DNA of 37,968 nucleotides from an uncultured Ignavibacterium sp. (GCA_937125135.1 CAKZLD010000048.1:1-37968); one strand, 5' to 3'. Positions 24,497 to 32,481 are shown, counted from the stretch's first letter. Made by a program: numbers and translations. The notes: generated from the letters alone by a model not told the origin.

Positions 24497-25498
24497 ATGG
24501 TCACAGAGCTGATAAAAACTAAAAAACTAAAATGGGGTGTCGCAGGTTTAGGAAGATTTGCTGAAAATAATTTTCTTCCTGCAATTCAATATCTGAGAAA
24601 AAGTAAAGTGAATTCTGTTTACAGTCATAATATAGCAAGAGCGAAATCAATTGCTTCAAAGTTTGGTGTCCCTGAATATTTTGATGACTTTGAAAGTTTC
24701 TTGAAGTCAGACATTGATGCGGTTTATATCTGTTCAAAAAATAGTGATCACTACGAACAAGTAATAAAAGCAGCTCAAGCGAAAAAACATATATTCTGCG
24801 AAAAGCCGCTTGCAATTGATTCAAAGCAAGCAGAAGAAATGGTAAATGCAGCCAACGATAATAAAGTTTTATTTGCAGTAAATTTTATTCACAACTATCA
24901 TCCACTCACTATAAAAGCAAAGGAACTTATCAACACACTCAAACTTGGGAAAATAGTTTCTGTTCAGGCAAACTTTAATATAGATTTTCCGCCAGATAAT
25001 AATTACAGATTTAACAAACAGAAGAGTGGCGGCGGTGCTTTGCGTGATCTGGGTTCACATATGCTTAATCTTCTGAGATATTTTGGTGGTGAAATTTCTG
25101 AAATTGATGGATTTATTGATAACATCGTTTACCAAAGTGAGGTTGAAGATTTTGCATCTGGAATTGTGAAATTCAGTAAAGGTGGATACGGTTATTTTAA
25201 TGTTTCATACAATGCAAAAAAAACATTTAATCGTCTGGAAATAATTTGTCATCGCGGTTCAATTGAAATTGATAATTTAATCGGCAGAAAAATTATCGGA
25301 ACAAAACTCTCAATCATCATTGATGGTGAAGCTAAAAAAAGTTTCAGAAAAGGTGGAAACAGAATGCTGTTTGCATTGAGGTCTGTTCAGGAATCTTTTT
25401 TACAAAACAAACAACCTTTAGCAACTGGCTATGACGGATTGATAAATATGAAACTGATGGAAGATTTGGAAAGAAAATGTCAATCAAAGATGAAATAG
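24497..25498 (+). CDS. Gfo/Idh/MocA-family oxidoreductase
   Basis: 333-aa NAD(P)-dependent sugar-type dehydrogenase. The N-terminal Rossmann fold has GVAGLGRFAENNFLPAI, the family EKP motif is FCEKPLAID (E102-K103-P104), and the C-terminal domain contains GGGALRDLGSHMLNLLRYFGG. The substrate cannot be told from sequence; members act on sugars, inositols and similar polyols. It overlaps the class II aldolase gene by 22 bp, so the two are probably translated together and may share a pathway. Confidence 0.9.
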   Translation: MVTELIKTKKLKWGVAGLGRFAENNFLPAIQYLRKSKVNSVYSHNIARAKSIASKFGVPEYFDDFESFLKSDIDAVYICSKNSDHYEQVIKAAQAKKHIFCEKPLAIDSKQAEEMVNAANDNKVLFAVNFIHNYHPLTIKAKELINTLKLGKIVSVQANFNIDFPPDNNYRFNKQKSGGGALRDLGSHMLNLLRYFGGEISEIDGFIDNIVYQSEVEDFASGIVKFSKGGYGYFNVSYNAKKTFNRLEIICHRGSIEIDNLIGRKIIGTKLSIIIDGEAKKSFRKGGNRMLFALRSVQESFLQNKQPLATGYDGLINMKLMEDLERKCQSKMK

Positions 25499-26127
25499 TT
25501 AAAGTTGCTCATCTCGTTTATCAGAATAAATTTGTGTCAGCATTTGATGGAAACATCTCTGCACTAACAGAAAACAATACAATTTTAATAACACGCTCTG
25601 GTGTGTGTAAAGGAGAAATTAAACCTGAGGATATACTCGAAATTGATTTTGATGGAAATTTAATCTCAGGCAACGGAAAAATTTCAACAGAGAATAAACT
25701 TCACAGATTTATTTATTCAAAGAGAGAAGATGTTAAAGCAGTTGTTCATTGTCATCCGATTTATTCAACTGCGTTTACTCTTATCGGTGAAGGTTTTACT
25801 GATAATTATTTTCCTGAAGTTCTTCTAACGATTGGTAAAGTTCCACTTTGTAATTATGCAACTCCTTCGACAGACGAAATTACAGATTCAATAAAAAATT
25901 TTGTCAATGATCACAACGCTTTATTATTGCAGAATCATGGAGCAGTAACTTTCGGTACTTCGGTTCTTGACGCTTATTATAAAATGGAAAAACTTGAACA
26001 TTCTGCTAAGACTTTATTTTTAGCTCGTCTTCTCGGAGAGCCAAGAAAACTAAATGAGCAAGAAATTCAGAAACTTATTTCAATTGCTGAATCAACTTAC
26101 GGAATAAAAAAAGTTTATAATTCTTAA
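25477..26127 (+). CDS. Class II aldolase/adducin-family protein
   Basis: 216-aa zinc-dependent aldolase-type protein related to L-fuculose-phosphate aldolase (FucA) and MtnB. Metal and catalytic residues can be read as N26 (DGNISA), E72 (STENKLHR), H91 and H93 (VHCHP) and H154 (LQNHGAV). The likely reaction is retro-aldol cleavage or dehydration of a phosphorylated sugar. Partial MtnB-like similarity means methionine-salvage-type substrates are possible. It starts inside the end of the preceding oxidoreductase gene. I would not assign a specific substrate. Confidence 0.88.
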   Translation: MSIKDEIVKVAHLVYQNKFVSAFDGNISALTENNTILITRSGVCKGEIKPEDILEIDFDGNLISGNGKISTENKLHRFIYSKREDVKAVVHCHPIYSTAFTLIGEGFTDNYFPEVLLTIGKVPLCNYATPSTDEITDSIKNFVNDHNALLLQNHGAVTFGTSVLDAYYKMEKLEHSAKTLFLARLLGEPRKLNEQEIQKLISIAESTYGIKKVYNS

Positions 26128-26135
26128 AACTAAAA

Positions 26136-27134
26136 ATGAATTCAAATCTCCACATCATTTTACTTGTCGGTGGAAGTTCCACTGAAAGAGTAATTTCAAA
26201 ACGCTCTTCAAAGTCAATCTATGAGGCACTTGATAAACTCGGTTATAAAGTTACTTTGATTGATCCCGCTTATGGGAAAAATCAACCTGATAATTCCGAA
26301 AAGTTTTTTGAAGAAAAAGATTTTTTTGAGGTTTCAGAAAAAAATTATTTGGAAACTTTCAATCTCCACATTTTTGATCACTGCGATTTAGTTTTTATCG
26401 GACTTCACGGAAAGTGGGGAGAGGATGGAACTGTTCAGGCTTTGCTCGATATGAAAGGAATCAAATACACTGGCTCTAAAATGCTTTCGAGTGCTGTAAC
26501 AATGGATAAAATTTTATCTAAAATTCTTTTTGATAAGTTTAACATTCCAACTCCGAAATGGATATCGCTTCATAAAAAGGATTTCCTTTCACCAAATTTA
26601 TTATCAAAAATAAATGAGCAAATTGGTTATCCGTTGATTGTCAAACCGAACGATCAAGGCTCTACTGTTGGACTTTCAATTGTAAAAGAAGAAAAAGGTT
26701 TATCTGATGCATTGAATCTTGCTGCAAAATTTTCTGATAAAATTTTAATCGAAGAATTTATCGAAGGCAGAGAATTAACTGTCGGAATTGTAGGTGATAA
26801 AGTTTTTCCTGTTTTGGAAATAGTTCCTAATCATGAAATCTATGATTACGAATGCAAATACACTTCTGGAATGAGTAAGTACATCGTCCCAGCAGAAATT
26901 GATGAAGAAATTTCTGAACAATTAAAAGCAGTTTCGTTAAAAGCTTTTTACGAACTTGAATGTGAAGGTTATGCAAGATTGGATTATCGGCTTTCAAAAG
27001 ACAATAAATTTTATCTGCTCGAAATAAATACATTGCCAGGGATGACATCGTTGAGTTTGTTACCAAAAATGGCTAAAGCAGAGAACATTTCATTTGAGGA
27101 ATTAGTTAATCAAATTGTAAAAATCAGTTTATGA
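26136..27134 (+). CDS. ddl: D-alanine--D-alanine ligase
   Basis: ATP-grasp enzyme (332 aa) that makes the D-Ala-D-Ala dipeptide for peptidoglycan. Motifs in order: LVGGSSTERVISKRSS (family HGGxSxEHxVS region, somewhat divergent), FIGLHGKWGEDGTVQALLDMKGIKYTGS, IVKPNDQGSTVGLSIV, EEFIEGRELTVGIVG, YARLDYRL and LEINTLPGMTSLSLLP. All ATP-grasp ligands are present. Its stop overlaps ftsB by 4 bp, placing cell-wall synthesis and division genes together. Confidence 0.95.
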   Translation: MNSNLHIILLVGGSSTERVISKRSSKSIYEALDKLGYKVTLIDPAYGKNQPDNSEKFFEEKDFFEVSEKNYLETFNLHIFDHCDLVFIGLHGKWGEDGTVQALLDMKGIKYTGSKMLSSAVTMDKILSKILFDKFNIPTPKWISLHKKDFLSPNLLSKINEQIGYPLIVKPNDQGSTVGLSIVKEEKGLSDALNLAAKFSDKILIEEFIEGRELTVGIVGDKVFPVLEIVPNHEIYDYECKYTSGMSKYIVPAEIDEEISEQLKAVSLKAFYELECEGYARLDYRLSKDNKFYLLEINTLPGMTSLSLLPKMAKAENISFEELVNQIVKISL

Positions 27135-27427
27135 AAAAATTCATTTCCAACAATAAATTCAGAGTAATTCTTTTTCTGGTCATAATAATATTTGGCGGAT
27201 TATATCTGTTGTTCAATAATTACGGTGTGATAAAATATATGCGATTGAAAAAAGAAGTTGATTCACTCACTCGTCAGATTGAAGAAATTAAATTGGAGAA
27301 TAAAAAGCTCGAAGCTGAAATTGATTCTTTGAAGAGATATGAGCCAGCCAAAATTGAGCAAATTGCCAGAGAAAAATATAATATGACCAAACCAACTGAG
27401 AAGAAAATTGATGTAATAATTGAATGA
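27131..27427 (+). CDS. ftsB: FtsB/DivIC-type septum formation initiator
   Basis: 98-aa bitopic membrane protein: a short cytosolic N-terminus, one helix (about residues 10-28), a coiled coil (KKEVDSLTRQIEEIKLENKKLEAEIDSLKR) and the family end EQIAREKYNMTKPTEK. FtsB/DivIC joins FtsL and FtsQ/DivIB to activate septal wall synthesis. It overlaps ddl and rarA by 4 bp each. Whether to call it FtsB or DivIC is a matter of convention here. Confidence 0.9.
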   Translation: MKKFISNNKFRVILFLVIIIFGGLYLLFNNYGVIKYMRLKKEVDSLTRQIEEIKLENKKLEAEIDSLKRYEPAKIEQIAREKYNMTKPTEKKIDVIIE

Positions 27428-28719
27428 ATAAATTGAAATTCCCTGATGTTCCATTAGCAGAGAGAGTTCGCCCGAAAAATATTGATGAATTCATCGGTCA
27501 GGAACATCTATTAGGAGAAGGTAAACCAATTCATTCAATGATTGTTAAAGATAATCTCTCATCTTTCATAATGTGGGGACCTCCGGGAAGTGGTAAAACT
27601 ACTATCGCAAGAATAATTGCAAATCAGACAAACTCAGAATTTTTTAGTTTGAATGCTGTATCAAACGGAGTTAAAGAAGTAAGGCACGCAATAGAACTGG
27701 CAAAGCAAAATAAAAATTTGAACAAAAGAACAATTCTTTTTATTGATGAGATTCATCGGTTCAATAAAGCTCAGCAAGATGCCCTTCTTAATTCAATTGA
27801 ATCAGGACTGATAATTTTGATCGGAGCAACTACTGAAAATCCTTCTTTCGAAGTAATTCCTGCTCTTCGATCTCGTACGAGAATTTTTGTTTTGAATCAA
27901 CTCAAATACGAAGACTTAAAACAAATTCTTCAGCAGGCAATAAAGAAAGATGAGTTTTTATCGTCATTAAAAATTAAAAGTATTGATGAAGATTTTCTGA
28001 TCTACCTTTCTTCTGGTGATGCAAGAGTTTTGTTGAACATTCTCGAAGCATCAATTATTCAGGAAAGTAGTAAAGATGAAATAATTCTTTCAAAGGCAGT
28101 TTTTGAAAATGTAGTTCAAAAGAAAAATTTGATTTATGATAAAAGCGGAGAGGAGCATTACAATTTAATCTCAGCATTTATAAAAAGTGTTCGCGGAAGT
28201 GATCCAGATGGAGCAATTTATTGGCTTGCGAGAATGCTGGATGCAGGCGAAGACCCAATTTTTATTGCAAGAAGATTAATTATCTTAGCATCGGAAGATA
28301 TCGGTAATGCTTCTCCGAATGCTTTAGTTCTTGCTGAAGCAACATTCAGTGCAGTTGAAAAAATCGGAATGCCTGAAGCCAGAATTATTCTCGCTCAATG
28401 CACTACTTATCTTGCATCATCTCCTAAAAGCAATGCCTCATATCTTGCAATTGATAAAGCTATCGAAGAAGTTAGAAACAATTCTCAGTTCCCTGTGCCA
28501 ATTCATTTAAGAAATGCTCCAACAGATTTGATGAAAAAACTCGGCTACGGCAAAGAATATAAATACTCGCACAACTTTGATAATCATTTCGTCGAGCAGA
28601 ATTATCTACCTGATGAAATTAAAAGTAAGCAGTTTTATTTCCCAACAGAGCAAGGTCAGGAGAAGAAATTAAAAGATTATCTGAAATCTATTTGGGAGAA
28701 CAAAAAAAAGTATGATTAG
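27424..28719 (+). CDS. rarA: Replication-associated recombination protein A (RarA/MgsA)
   Basis: AAA+ ATPase (431 aa) related to clamp loaders that acts at stalled replication forks. Motifs: [21 protein letters not shown] at the N-terminus, Walker [12 protein letters not shown] (50-60), Walker [19 protein letters not shown], sensor 1 [12 protein letters not shown], and an arginine-finger/sensor 2 region ([12 protein letters not shown]). The C-terminal tetramerisation domain is recognised by [23 protein letters not shown] and the ending region [26 protein letters not shown]. It is convergent with dprA, 11 bp apart, with no clear terminator between them. Confidence 0.96.
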   Translation: MNKLKFPDVPLAERVRPKNIDEFIGQEHLLGEGKPIHSMIVKDNLSSFIMWGPPGSGKTTIARIIANQTNSEFFSLNAVSNGVKEVRHAIELAKQNKNLNKRTILFIDEIHRFNKAQQDALLNSIESGLIILIGATTENPSFEVIPALRSRTRIFVLNQLKYEDLKQILQQAIKKDEFLSSLKIKSIDEDFLIYLSSGDARVLLNILEASIIQESSKDEIILSKAVFENVVQKKNLIYDKSGEEHYNLISAFIKSVRGSDPDGAIYWLARMLDAGEDPIFIARRLIILASEDIGNASPNALVLAEATFSAVEKIGMPEARIILAQCTTYLASSPKSNASYLAIDKAIEEVRNNSQFPVPIHLRNAPTDLMKKLGYGKEYKYSHNFDNHFVEQNYLPDEIKSKQFYFPTEQGQEKKLKDYLKSIWENKKKYD

Positions 28720-28730
28720 TTTAAGTGAGA

Positions 28731-29855
28731 TTAAATCAAACAGAATATCTTACCGGGAAGTTGTTTAACTATACCTTTGAATTCAAGCGTTAGTAAGTTT
28801 ACAAGACAATCTGATGTTGAAAGATTAGTCAACTCAGCAAGTTTGTCAATATGCAATTCACCTTGTTCGGTTAATGTAAATACAATTTTTTCTTCGAAAA
28901 CATTTAGTTCCTTATCCGGCTTCGGAATGTTCTTTCCAATTACCGGTTTTAATTTAAGTTGAAGTTCTGTCAAAACATCCTCAGCATTTATTACAAGCTC
29001 TGCTTCACCTCTTTGAATCAGCAAATTAGTTCCCTCCGATTGTCTGACACCCAAATTGCCGGGTATGGCAAAAACTTCTCTATTTTGATCTAAAGCAAAT
29101 CTCGCTGTTTGCATTGCACCACCATTAACTGCAGTTTCAAAAACAATTACTCCAAGCGAAAGTCCTGAAATAATTCTGTTTCTTTTAGGAAAATTTTGAG
29201 CATCTGGTTTTGTTCCTAAAGGAAATTCTGAAAGGACTAATCCATTCTCACATATCTTATTATAAAGATTTTTATTCTCCGGTGGATAGACAACGTCTAA
29301 TCCGGAACCAATCACTGCAATAGTCCTGCCGCCATTTTTTAAGGCAGTCTGATGAGCAATCGAATCAATCCCTCTTGCAAGTCCACTAACAATCGTAATT
29401 CCTTGAGAAGCTAATTCAGATATGATTCTTTCAGTTTGAATTTTTCCATATTGTGTTGGATTTCTTGTTCCAACTGCACCGATTGAGTAGTTATCCTTTT
29501 CTGAAAAATTTCCTAAAGTGTAAATAATTAAAGGTGGGTCGTAAATTTTTTTGAGTAATGACGGATATTCTTTGTCCCAGATAGAAATTAATTTCGCATT
29601 TAGTTTGGAAAGTTTATTTAGCTGACTTTCGACGGAGGTAATTATTTCATCTCTTTTATTAACTGCATTTCTGATTCTTTTTCCCAATTCGAAACTAATG
29701 CCTTCAACATTCTCCAATTCAGATAAAGAAGCATCAAAAATGTTTTTGAAGTTCTTGAATTTTGATAATAATGACCGTACTCTTGAAGGTCCGATTTGAT
29801 CGACTGAAAGCAGTAAGAATAGATCGACAAGCTGTTCAAATGAAAGCTTACTCAA
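28731..29855 (-). CDS. dprA: DNA-processing protein DprA
   Basis: 374-aa single-strand DNA-binding protein that loads RecA onto incoming DNA during natural transformation. An N-terminal SAM/HhH-like region (about 1-75) is followed by the Rossmann domain: GTRNPTQYG, SGLARGIDSIAHQTALK, IAVIGSGLDVVYPPEN, SEFPLGTKP, FPKRNRIISGLSLGVIVFE and GAMQTARFALDQNREVFAIPGN. A C-terminal winged helix (DML1-like, LTEQGELHIDKLAELTNLSTSDCLVNLLTLEFKGIVKQLPG) completes it. The start is TTG, 5 bp after the preceding gene's stop, with no SD visible, so translation is probably coupled. Confidence 0.95.
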   Translation of the reverse strand: MSKLSFEQLVDLFLLLSVDQIGPSRVRSLLSKFKNFKNIFDASLSELENVEGISFELGKRIRNAVNKRDEIITSVESQLNKLSKLNAKLISIWDKEYPSLLKKIYDPPLIIYTLGNFSEKDNYSIGAVGTRNPTQYGKIQTERIISELASQGITIVSGLARGIDSIAHQTALKNGGRTIAVIGSGLDVVYPPENKNLYNKICENGLVLSEFPLGTKPDAQNFPKRNRIISGLSLGVIVFETAVNGGAMQTARFALDQNREVFAIPGNLGVRQSEGTNLLIQRGEAELVINAEDVLTELQLKLKPVIGKNIPKPDKELNVFEEKIVFTLTEQGELHIDKLAELTNLSTSDCLVNLLTLEFKGIVKQLPGKIFCLI

Positions 29856-29860
29856 AATAT

Positions 29861-30139
29861 TTATTGAGAATTGTTTATCTCATCCTTTGATTTAGATTTT
29901 TTTCTAAAAAGAATAGCAAGAGGAAAGATAAAAACATAAGCAATAAATAAAATTATAGGAGAAACAACTAGTGAGGATGTGCTATCCCAGGGACCGATAC
30001 TCATTGCATAGAAACCAAGAATCAGAAGAACAATTCCGAAAATCAATAAATAATAATTTGATTTATCCCAATAAATTAAGAAGGGAGACGGTAACTTTTT
30101 AGCTACCTTAACAGATGATTTTTTAACAGCTTTAGCCAT
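29861..30139 (-). CDS. DUF3098 membrane protein
   Basis: 92-aa protein with a basic N-terminus (MAKAVKKSSVKVAKK), the sequence YWDKSNYYLLIFGIVLLILGFYAMS, an S/T-rich loop and a second helix (VVSPIILFIAYVFIFPLAILF) before a charged tail. This two-helix pattern with the WDKSNY lead is DUF3098, a Bacteroidota-specific family of unknown function. The open frame reaches 30208, but the ATG at 30139 has a textbook SD (AAGGAG, 8 nt upstream), and the extra residues would be encoded by the small-RNA hairpin. It is followed closely by dprA. Confidence 0.85.
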   Translation of the reverse strand: MAKAVKKSSVKVAKKLPSPFLIYWDKSNYYLLIFGIVLLILGFYAMSIGPWDSTSSLVVSPIILFIAYVFIFPLAILFRKKSKSKDEINNSQ

Positions 30140-30160
30140 AATTATCTCCTTAATTAAATT

Positions 30161-30188
30161 AAAAACCCGGTGACGGGGAGACACCGGG
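30161..30188 (-). terminator. Intrinsic terminator ending the candidate small RNA
   Basis: CCCGGTG/CACCGGG stem (30166-30172 with 30182-30188), 9-nt loop, followed on the minus strand by five T (30161-30165). It stands 22 bp before the DUF3098 ATG, so that gene must rely on read-through, anti-termination or its own promoter. Confidence 0.7.
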
Positions 30189-30239
30189 CCTGACTTATTA
30201 GTTTTCAAAGGGCAGGGGAGAACCCTCTGAAAAAGTCAG
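30161..30239 (-). ncRNA. Candidate small RNA or structured leader with two UCUCCCC loops
   Basis: On the minus strand a stem CTGACTT/AAGTCAG (30233-30239 with 30190-30196) encloses a hairpin: TTTTCA-GAGGG, loop TTCTCCCCTG, CCCTT-TGAAAA. Next comes a 7-bp G+C hairpin, CCCGGTG, loop TCTCCCCGT, CACCGGG, and then TTTTT. Both loops share TCTCCCC. A good promoter lies immediately upstream (30244-30272). The whole element is about 79 nt, between two protein genes whose SDs both contain GGAGA, complementary to UCUCC. I do not recognise it as a known riboswitch or RNA family. It could be a free small RNA or an attenuator in front of the DUF3098 gene. Confidence 0.6.
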
Positions 30240-30243
30240 TTGA

Positions 30244-30272
30244 AAAATAAAACATTAATTTGTATTTGTCAA
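30244..30272 (-). promoter_or_regulatory. Promoter of the candidate small RNA
   Basis: On the minus strand TTGACA (30267-30272), a 17-bp spacer, then TATTTT (30244-30249). The -35 box is a perfect sigma-70 consensus. The -10 region, TATTTTTC, also fits the Bacteroidota TAnnTTTG form at all but the last base. The predicted start falls at about 30236-30240, at the base of the first stem. Confidence 0.6.
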
Positions 30273-30282
30273 CTACTAATAT

Positions 30283-30531
30283 TTATTTGCTTATCTGATA
30301 TACAATTTTTCTTATTGTATCGAATTGCAAATAAGGATACTCTTCTCTGATTGCATCAATTGCATCACCAGCACTTATTTTGCTGGCACGTAATTGCTTG
30401 AATTTTTTCCTAATCTGATAATCTCTAACAGCTTTTTCGTCAATCAACCCGTGAGAATGCAAAAGTTCATAAATATCATCGCTTATCAATTCAGATAAAG
30501 GATTTTCTAATTTTGCTTTGATTTCTTTCAT
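30283..30531 (-). CDS. Small hypothetical protein
   Basis: 82-aa soluble protein, not recognised. It is rich in Lys, Glu and Ile: MKEIKAKLENPLSELISDDIYELLHSHGLIDEKAVRDYQIRKKF, then KISAGDAIDAIREEYPYLQFDTIRKIVYQ. The last part has the rhythm of a small helical (HTH- or UBA-like) domain; no catalytic motif is visible. The ATG at 30531 has AAAGGAG 8-9 nt upstream and is preferred. An in-frame TTG at 30585 would add 18 residues and has its own GGAGG (30600-30604) at a long 14-nt spacing. The strong SDs of this gene and of the DUF3098 gene stand out, since most genes in the window lack one. Confidence 0.65.
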   Translation of the reverse strand: MKEIKAKLENPLSELISDDIYELLHSHGLIDEKAVRDYQIRKKFKQLRASKISAGDAIDAIREEYPYLQFDTIRKIVYQISK

Positions 30532-30618
30532 CGTCTTTTCTCCTTTCTTTTTGTTTGTTGATTCGGGGCTTACAAGTCGTATCAATTTATTTGGTTAATC
30601 CTCCTTTTTTTCTATCTA

Positions 30619-30653
30619 ACAAAAAACCGATAAGAGAAATTCCCTAAATCGGT
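30619..30653 (-). terminator. Intrinsic terminator after rmlD
   Basis: On the minus strand ACCGAT...ATCGGT (30648-30653 with 30626-30631) encloses an inner AGGGA/TCTCT stem. Six T follow in the 30619-30625 region. It lies 130 bp after the rmlD stop. The 130 bp between them hold no open frame or other structure that I can see. Confidence 0.75.
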
Positions 30654-30783
30654 AAAAAATGTTACTTTTCTTAGAACTAAAGTTTTAGACGCATTAAGTT
30701 TAAAAAAGTAACAAGTCTCTTATAAATTTTCCTTTTTAATTTCTACTGCGAATATGAACTAATATTTTATTAAAGTCAAGTAT

Positions 30784-31689
30784 TTATTTTGAAGGAAATA
30801 TTTTTTTGTTATTAAATATCATAGAATCATAAATCATCTTTTCAAGTGTATTGACTTCTATTCCATAACTTTTCAGTTTGTCAATATTAAGTGAAACATC
30901 TTTAACAGTTGGTACTTGTGGAGCTTCTTCCAAACTTATAGGAATAAGTAAATCTTTATCGGCTCTGATTGAATTAACAAGCATTAAACCAAGTTCGAAG
31001 CGTGATATTCTTTCATGTCCACCTAAATTAAAAATTCCACTCGGAAGATTACTATCAATAATTTTTTCAATTACACTTGCAGCTTCCAATAATGATATTG
31101 GTGACCTGAACTGATCTGTGAATAGTTTTACAGATTTGTTCTTTAACAGATTTTCATACATTGTTTGAAAATGACAAACCGAGTGATTAAGTCCAAATCC
31201 TATCATTAGAGCCAGACGGAGTATTAAATAATCATCAGAATAGGCTCTTACCTTTTCTTCACCGATTAGTTTTGATTCAGCATAAGGAGAAACTGGATTC
31301 AATTTTGAATTTTCTGTTTGGAACGAACCTCTATTCCCATCATAGACTAAATCAGTTGAAATATAAATTAGCCTCGATTTAGAAATTGAAGATAGTCTTG
31401 CAATATTTTCTGTAGCCAAAACATTTACCTGAAAATAATCCTTTAATGAATACTTACCATCAAGTAGCGTTGAAGTAATAGCGGCTGAGTGAATAACCAA
31501 TTTAGGTTGGAACTCTGAGAAGATTTTTTTCAAACCGATTTCATCTCTAAGGTCAATATTTCTGGAATTGAACTGCTGACAATTGCCTGTATTGGAATTG
31601 TAGAGAGTTAAAATTTCGTGCTTCTTAGATAAAAACAGATTTAGGTATTGTCCTAAAAGACCACTACCTCCAGTGATTAGTATTTTCAT
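30784..31689 (-). CDS. rmlD: SDR-family dTDP-4-dehydrorhamnose reductase (RmlD-like)
   Basis: 301-aa Rossmann-fold enzyme expected to reduce dTDP-4-keto-L-rhamnose to dTDP-L-rhamnose, a sugar for surface polysaccharide. It has ILITGGSGLLGQYL at the N-terminus, IHSAAITS, ISTDLVYDG, the Y136-x-x-x-K140 pair in SPYAESKLIGEE, RLALMIGFG and GIFNLGGHERISR. The ATG at 31689 is used rather than an upstream TTG. It is divergent from the surface-protein/rmlB genes. RmlA and RmlC are not in the window. Closely related NAD-dependent epimerase/reductases cannot be fully excluded, so rmlD is probable rather than certain. Confidence 0.8.
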   Translation of the reverse strand: MKILITGGSGLLGQYLNLFLSKKHEILTLYNSNTGNCQQFNSRNIDLRDEIGLKKIFSEFQPKLVIHSAAITSTLLDGKYSLKDYFQVNVLATENIARLSSISKSRLIYISTDLVYDGNRGSFQTENSKLNPVSPYAESKLIGEEKVRAYSDDYLILRLALMIGFGLNHSVCHFQTMYENLLKNKSVKLFTDQFRSPISLLEAASVIEKIIDSNLPSGIFNLGGHERISRFELGLMLVNSIRADKDLLIPISLEEAPQVPTVKDVSLNIDKLKSYGIEVNTLEKMIYDSMIFNNKKIFPSK

Positions 31690-31720
31690 AATCAATCAGA
31701 AACTTGAATTATTTTCGCTG

Positions 31721-31751
31721 TTTGCTAATTTATAGTAGTTCACTAAATTTA
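31721..31751 (+). promoter_or_regulatory. Bacteroidota-type promoter for the surface protein-rmlB-SLBB genes
   Basis: TTTG at 31721-31724, an exact 19-bp spacer, then TAAATTTA at 31744-31751 (TAnnTTTG with the last base changed). The ATG is 20 bp downstream. The stretch AAATTTATAAACAA recurs closely (CTAATTTATAAACAA) just upstream of the barrel gene at 8985-8999. Confidence 0.6.
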
Positions 31752-31771
31752 TAAACAATAAATGAAATATT

Positions 31772-32479
31772 ATGAAAAAAATATTTTTGATTTTTTTAAC
31801 AATTAGCTGTAACTGTTTTCCGCAATCACAGACATATTTTGATTCTCCTTTCGGTGGCGGTGGTGGATTTATTCCCGGATTTCATTTTGTTAAGCTCGAT
31901 GACTTAAACACTAAATTAACTTCTTTAGCTATGCCAAATTTCGATAACAATGCTGTTTTTATAACGGGTGGTGGCGGATATATTTATGTGGGTTTTATTC
32001 CTCAGTTAAGAGTTGGTGGTATTGGATACGGAGGAATGAAAAGTTTATCCTTTGCAAAAGAAAATAAAAATTATCAGGTTGATTATAGCCTTGGAGTAGG
32101 AGGTTTTACCGTTGAATACTCTCTTCCTTTTATAAAAGATGTTGCGGTTTCTGTTGGAGCAATTTTGGGTGGTGGCGAAATTGCAGTTGAATTTTTTGAA
32201 AATAAAGAAAATTTTTTATGGGATGAAGTTTTTACTTCCTCGCAAAAAAATAATTATACAAAGATTTCAAATGACTTCTTTTTACTCTCTCCGATATTAA
32301 ATATTGATATTCCTATTTACAGATTTTTAGCATTTAGATTGGGAGCTGGGTATCAACTCGCTTTTGGTGGAAAATGGAAAGCGAATAATAATCAAACACT
32401 TTTTAATGCTCCTGACAGTTTTAATGGAAATTCATTTTTTATTCAAACAGGAATTTATTTCGGATTTTTTGCATTTTAA
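31772..32479 (+). CDS. Exported glycine-rich protein, probably an outer-membrane barrel
   Basis: 235-aa protein, not recognised by name. It starts with a signal peptide (MKKIFLIFLTISCNCFPQSQ; cleavage probably near the Q residues, although a Cys at position 13 makes a lipoprotein just possible). Glycine-rich repeats follow: SPFGGGGGFIPGFHF, ITGGGGYIYVGFIPQLRVGGIGYGG and VGGFTVEYSLPFIKDVAVSVGAILGGGE. The alternating hydrophobic pattern and the aromatic end IYFGFFAF fit an 8-10 stranded outer-membrane barrel. Placement next to rmlB and an export protein suggests a surface role. Confidence 0.65.
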   Translation: MKKIFLIFLTISCNCFPQSQTYFDSPFGGGGGFIPGFHFVKLDDLNTKLTSLAMPNFDNNAVFITGGGGYIYVGFIPQLRVGGIGYGGMKSLSFAKENKNYQVDYSLGVGGFTVEYSLPFIKDVAVSVGAILGGGEIAVEFFENKENFLWDEVFTSSQKNNYTKISNDFFLLSPILNIDIPIYRFLAFRLGAGYQLAFGGKWKANNNQTLFNAPDSFNGNSFFIQTGIYFGFFAF

Positions 32480-32481
32480 TT

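Noticed and set aside
24519-24824. Minus-strand open frame inside the Gfo/Idh gene
   Set aside because: Antisense to conserved Rossmann-fold codons; nothing recognisable.
30140-30208. N-terminal extension of the DUF3098 protein
   Set aside because: It would translate the terminator hairpin, while the ATG at 30139 has a strong SD at the right distance.
30166-30239. A known riboswitch class upstream of the DUF3098 gene
   Set aside because: I compared it from memory with SAM, preQ1, c-di-GMP, TPP and cobalamin core motifs and saw no matching conserved core; it is listed as an unclassified RNA instead.
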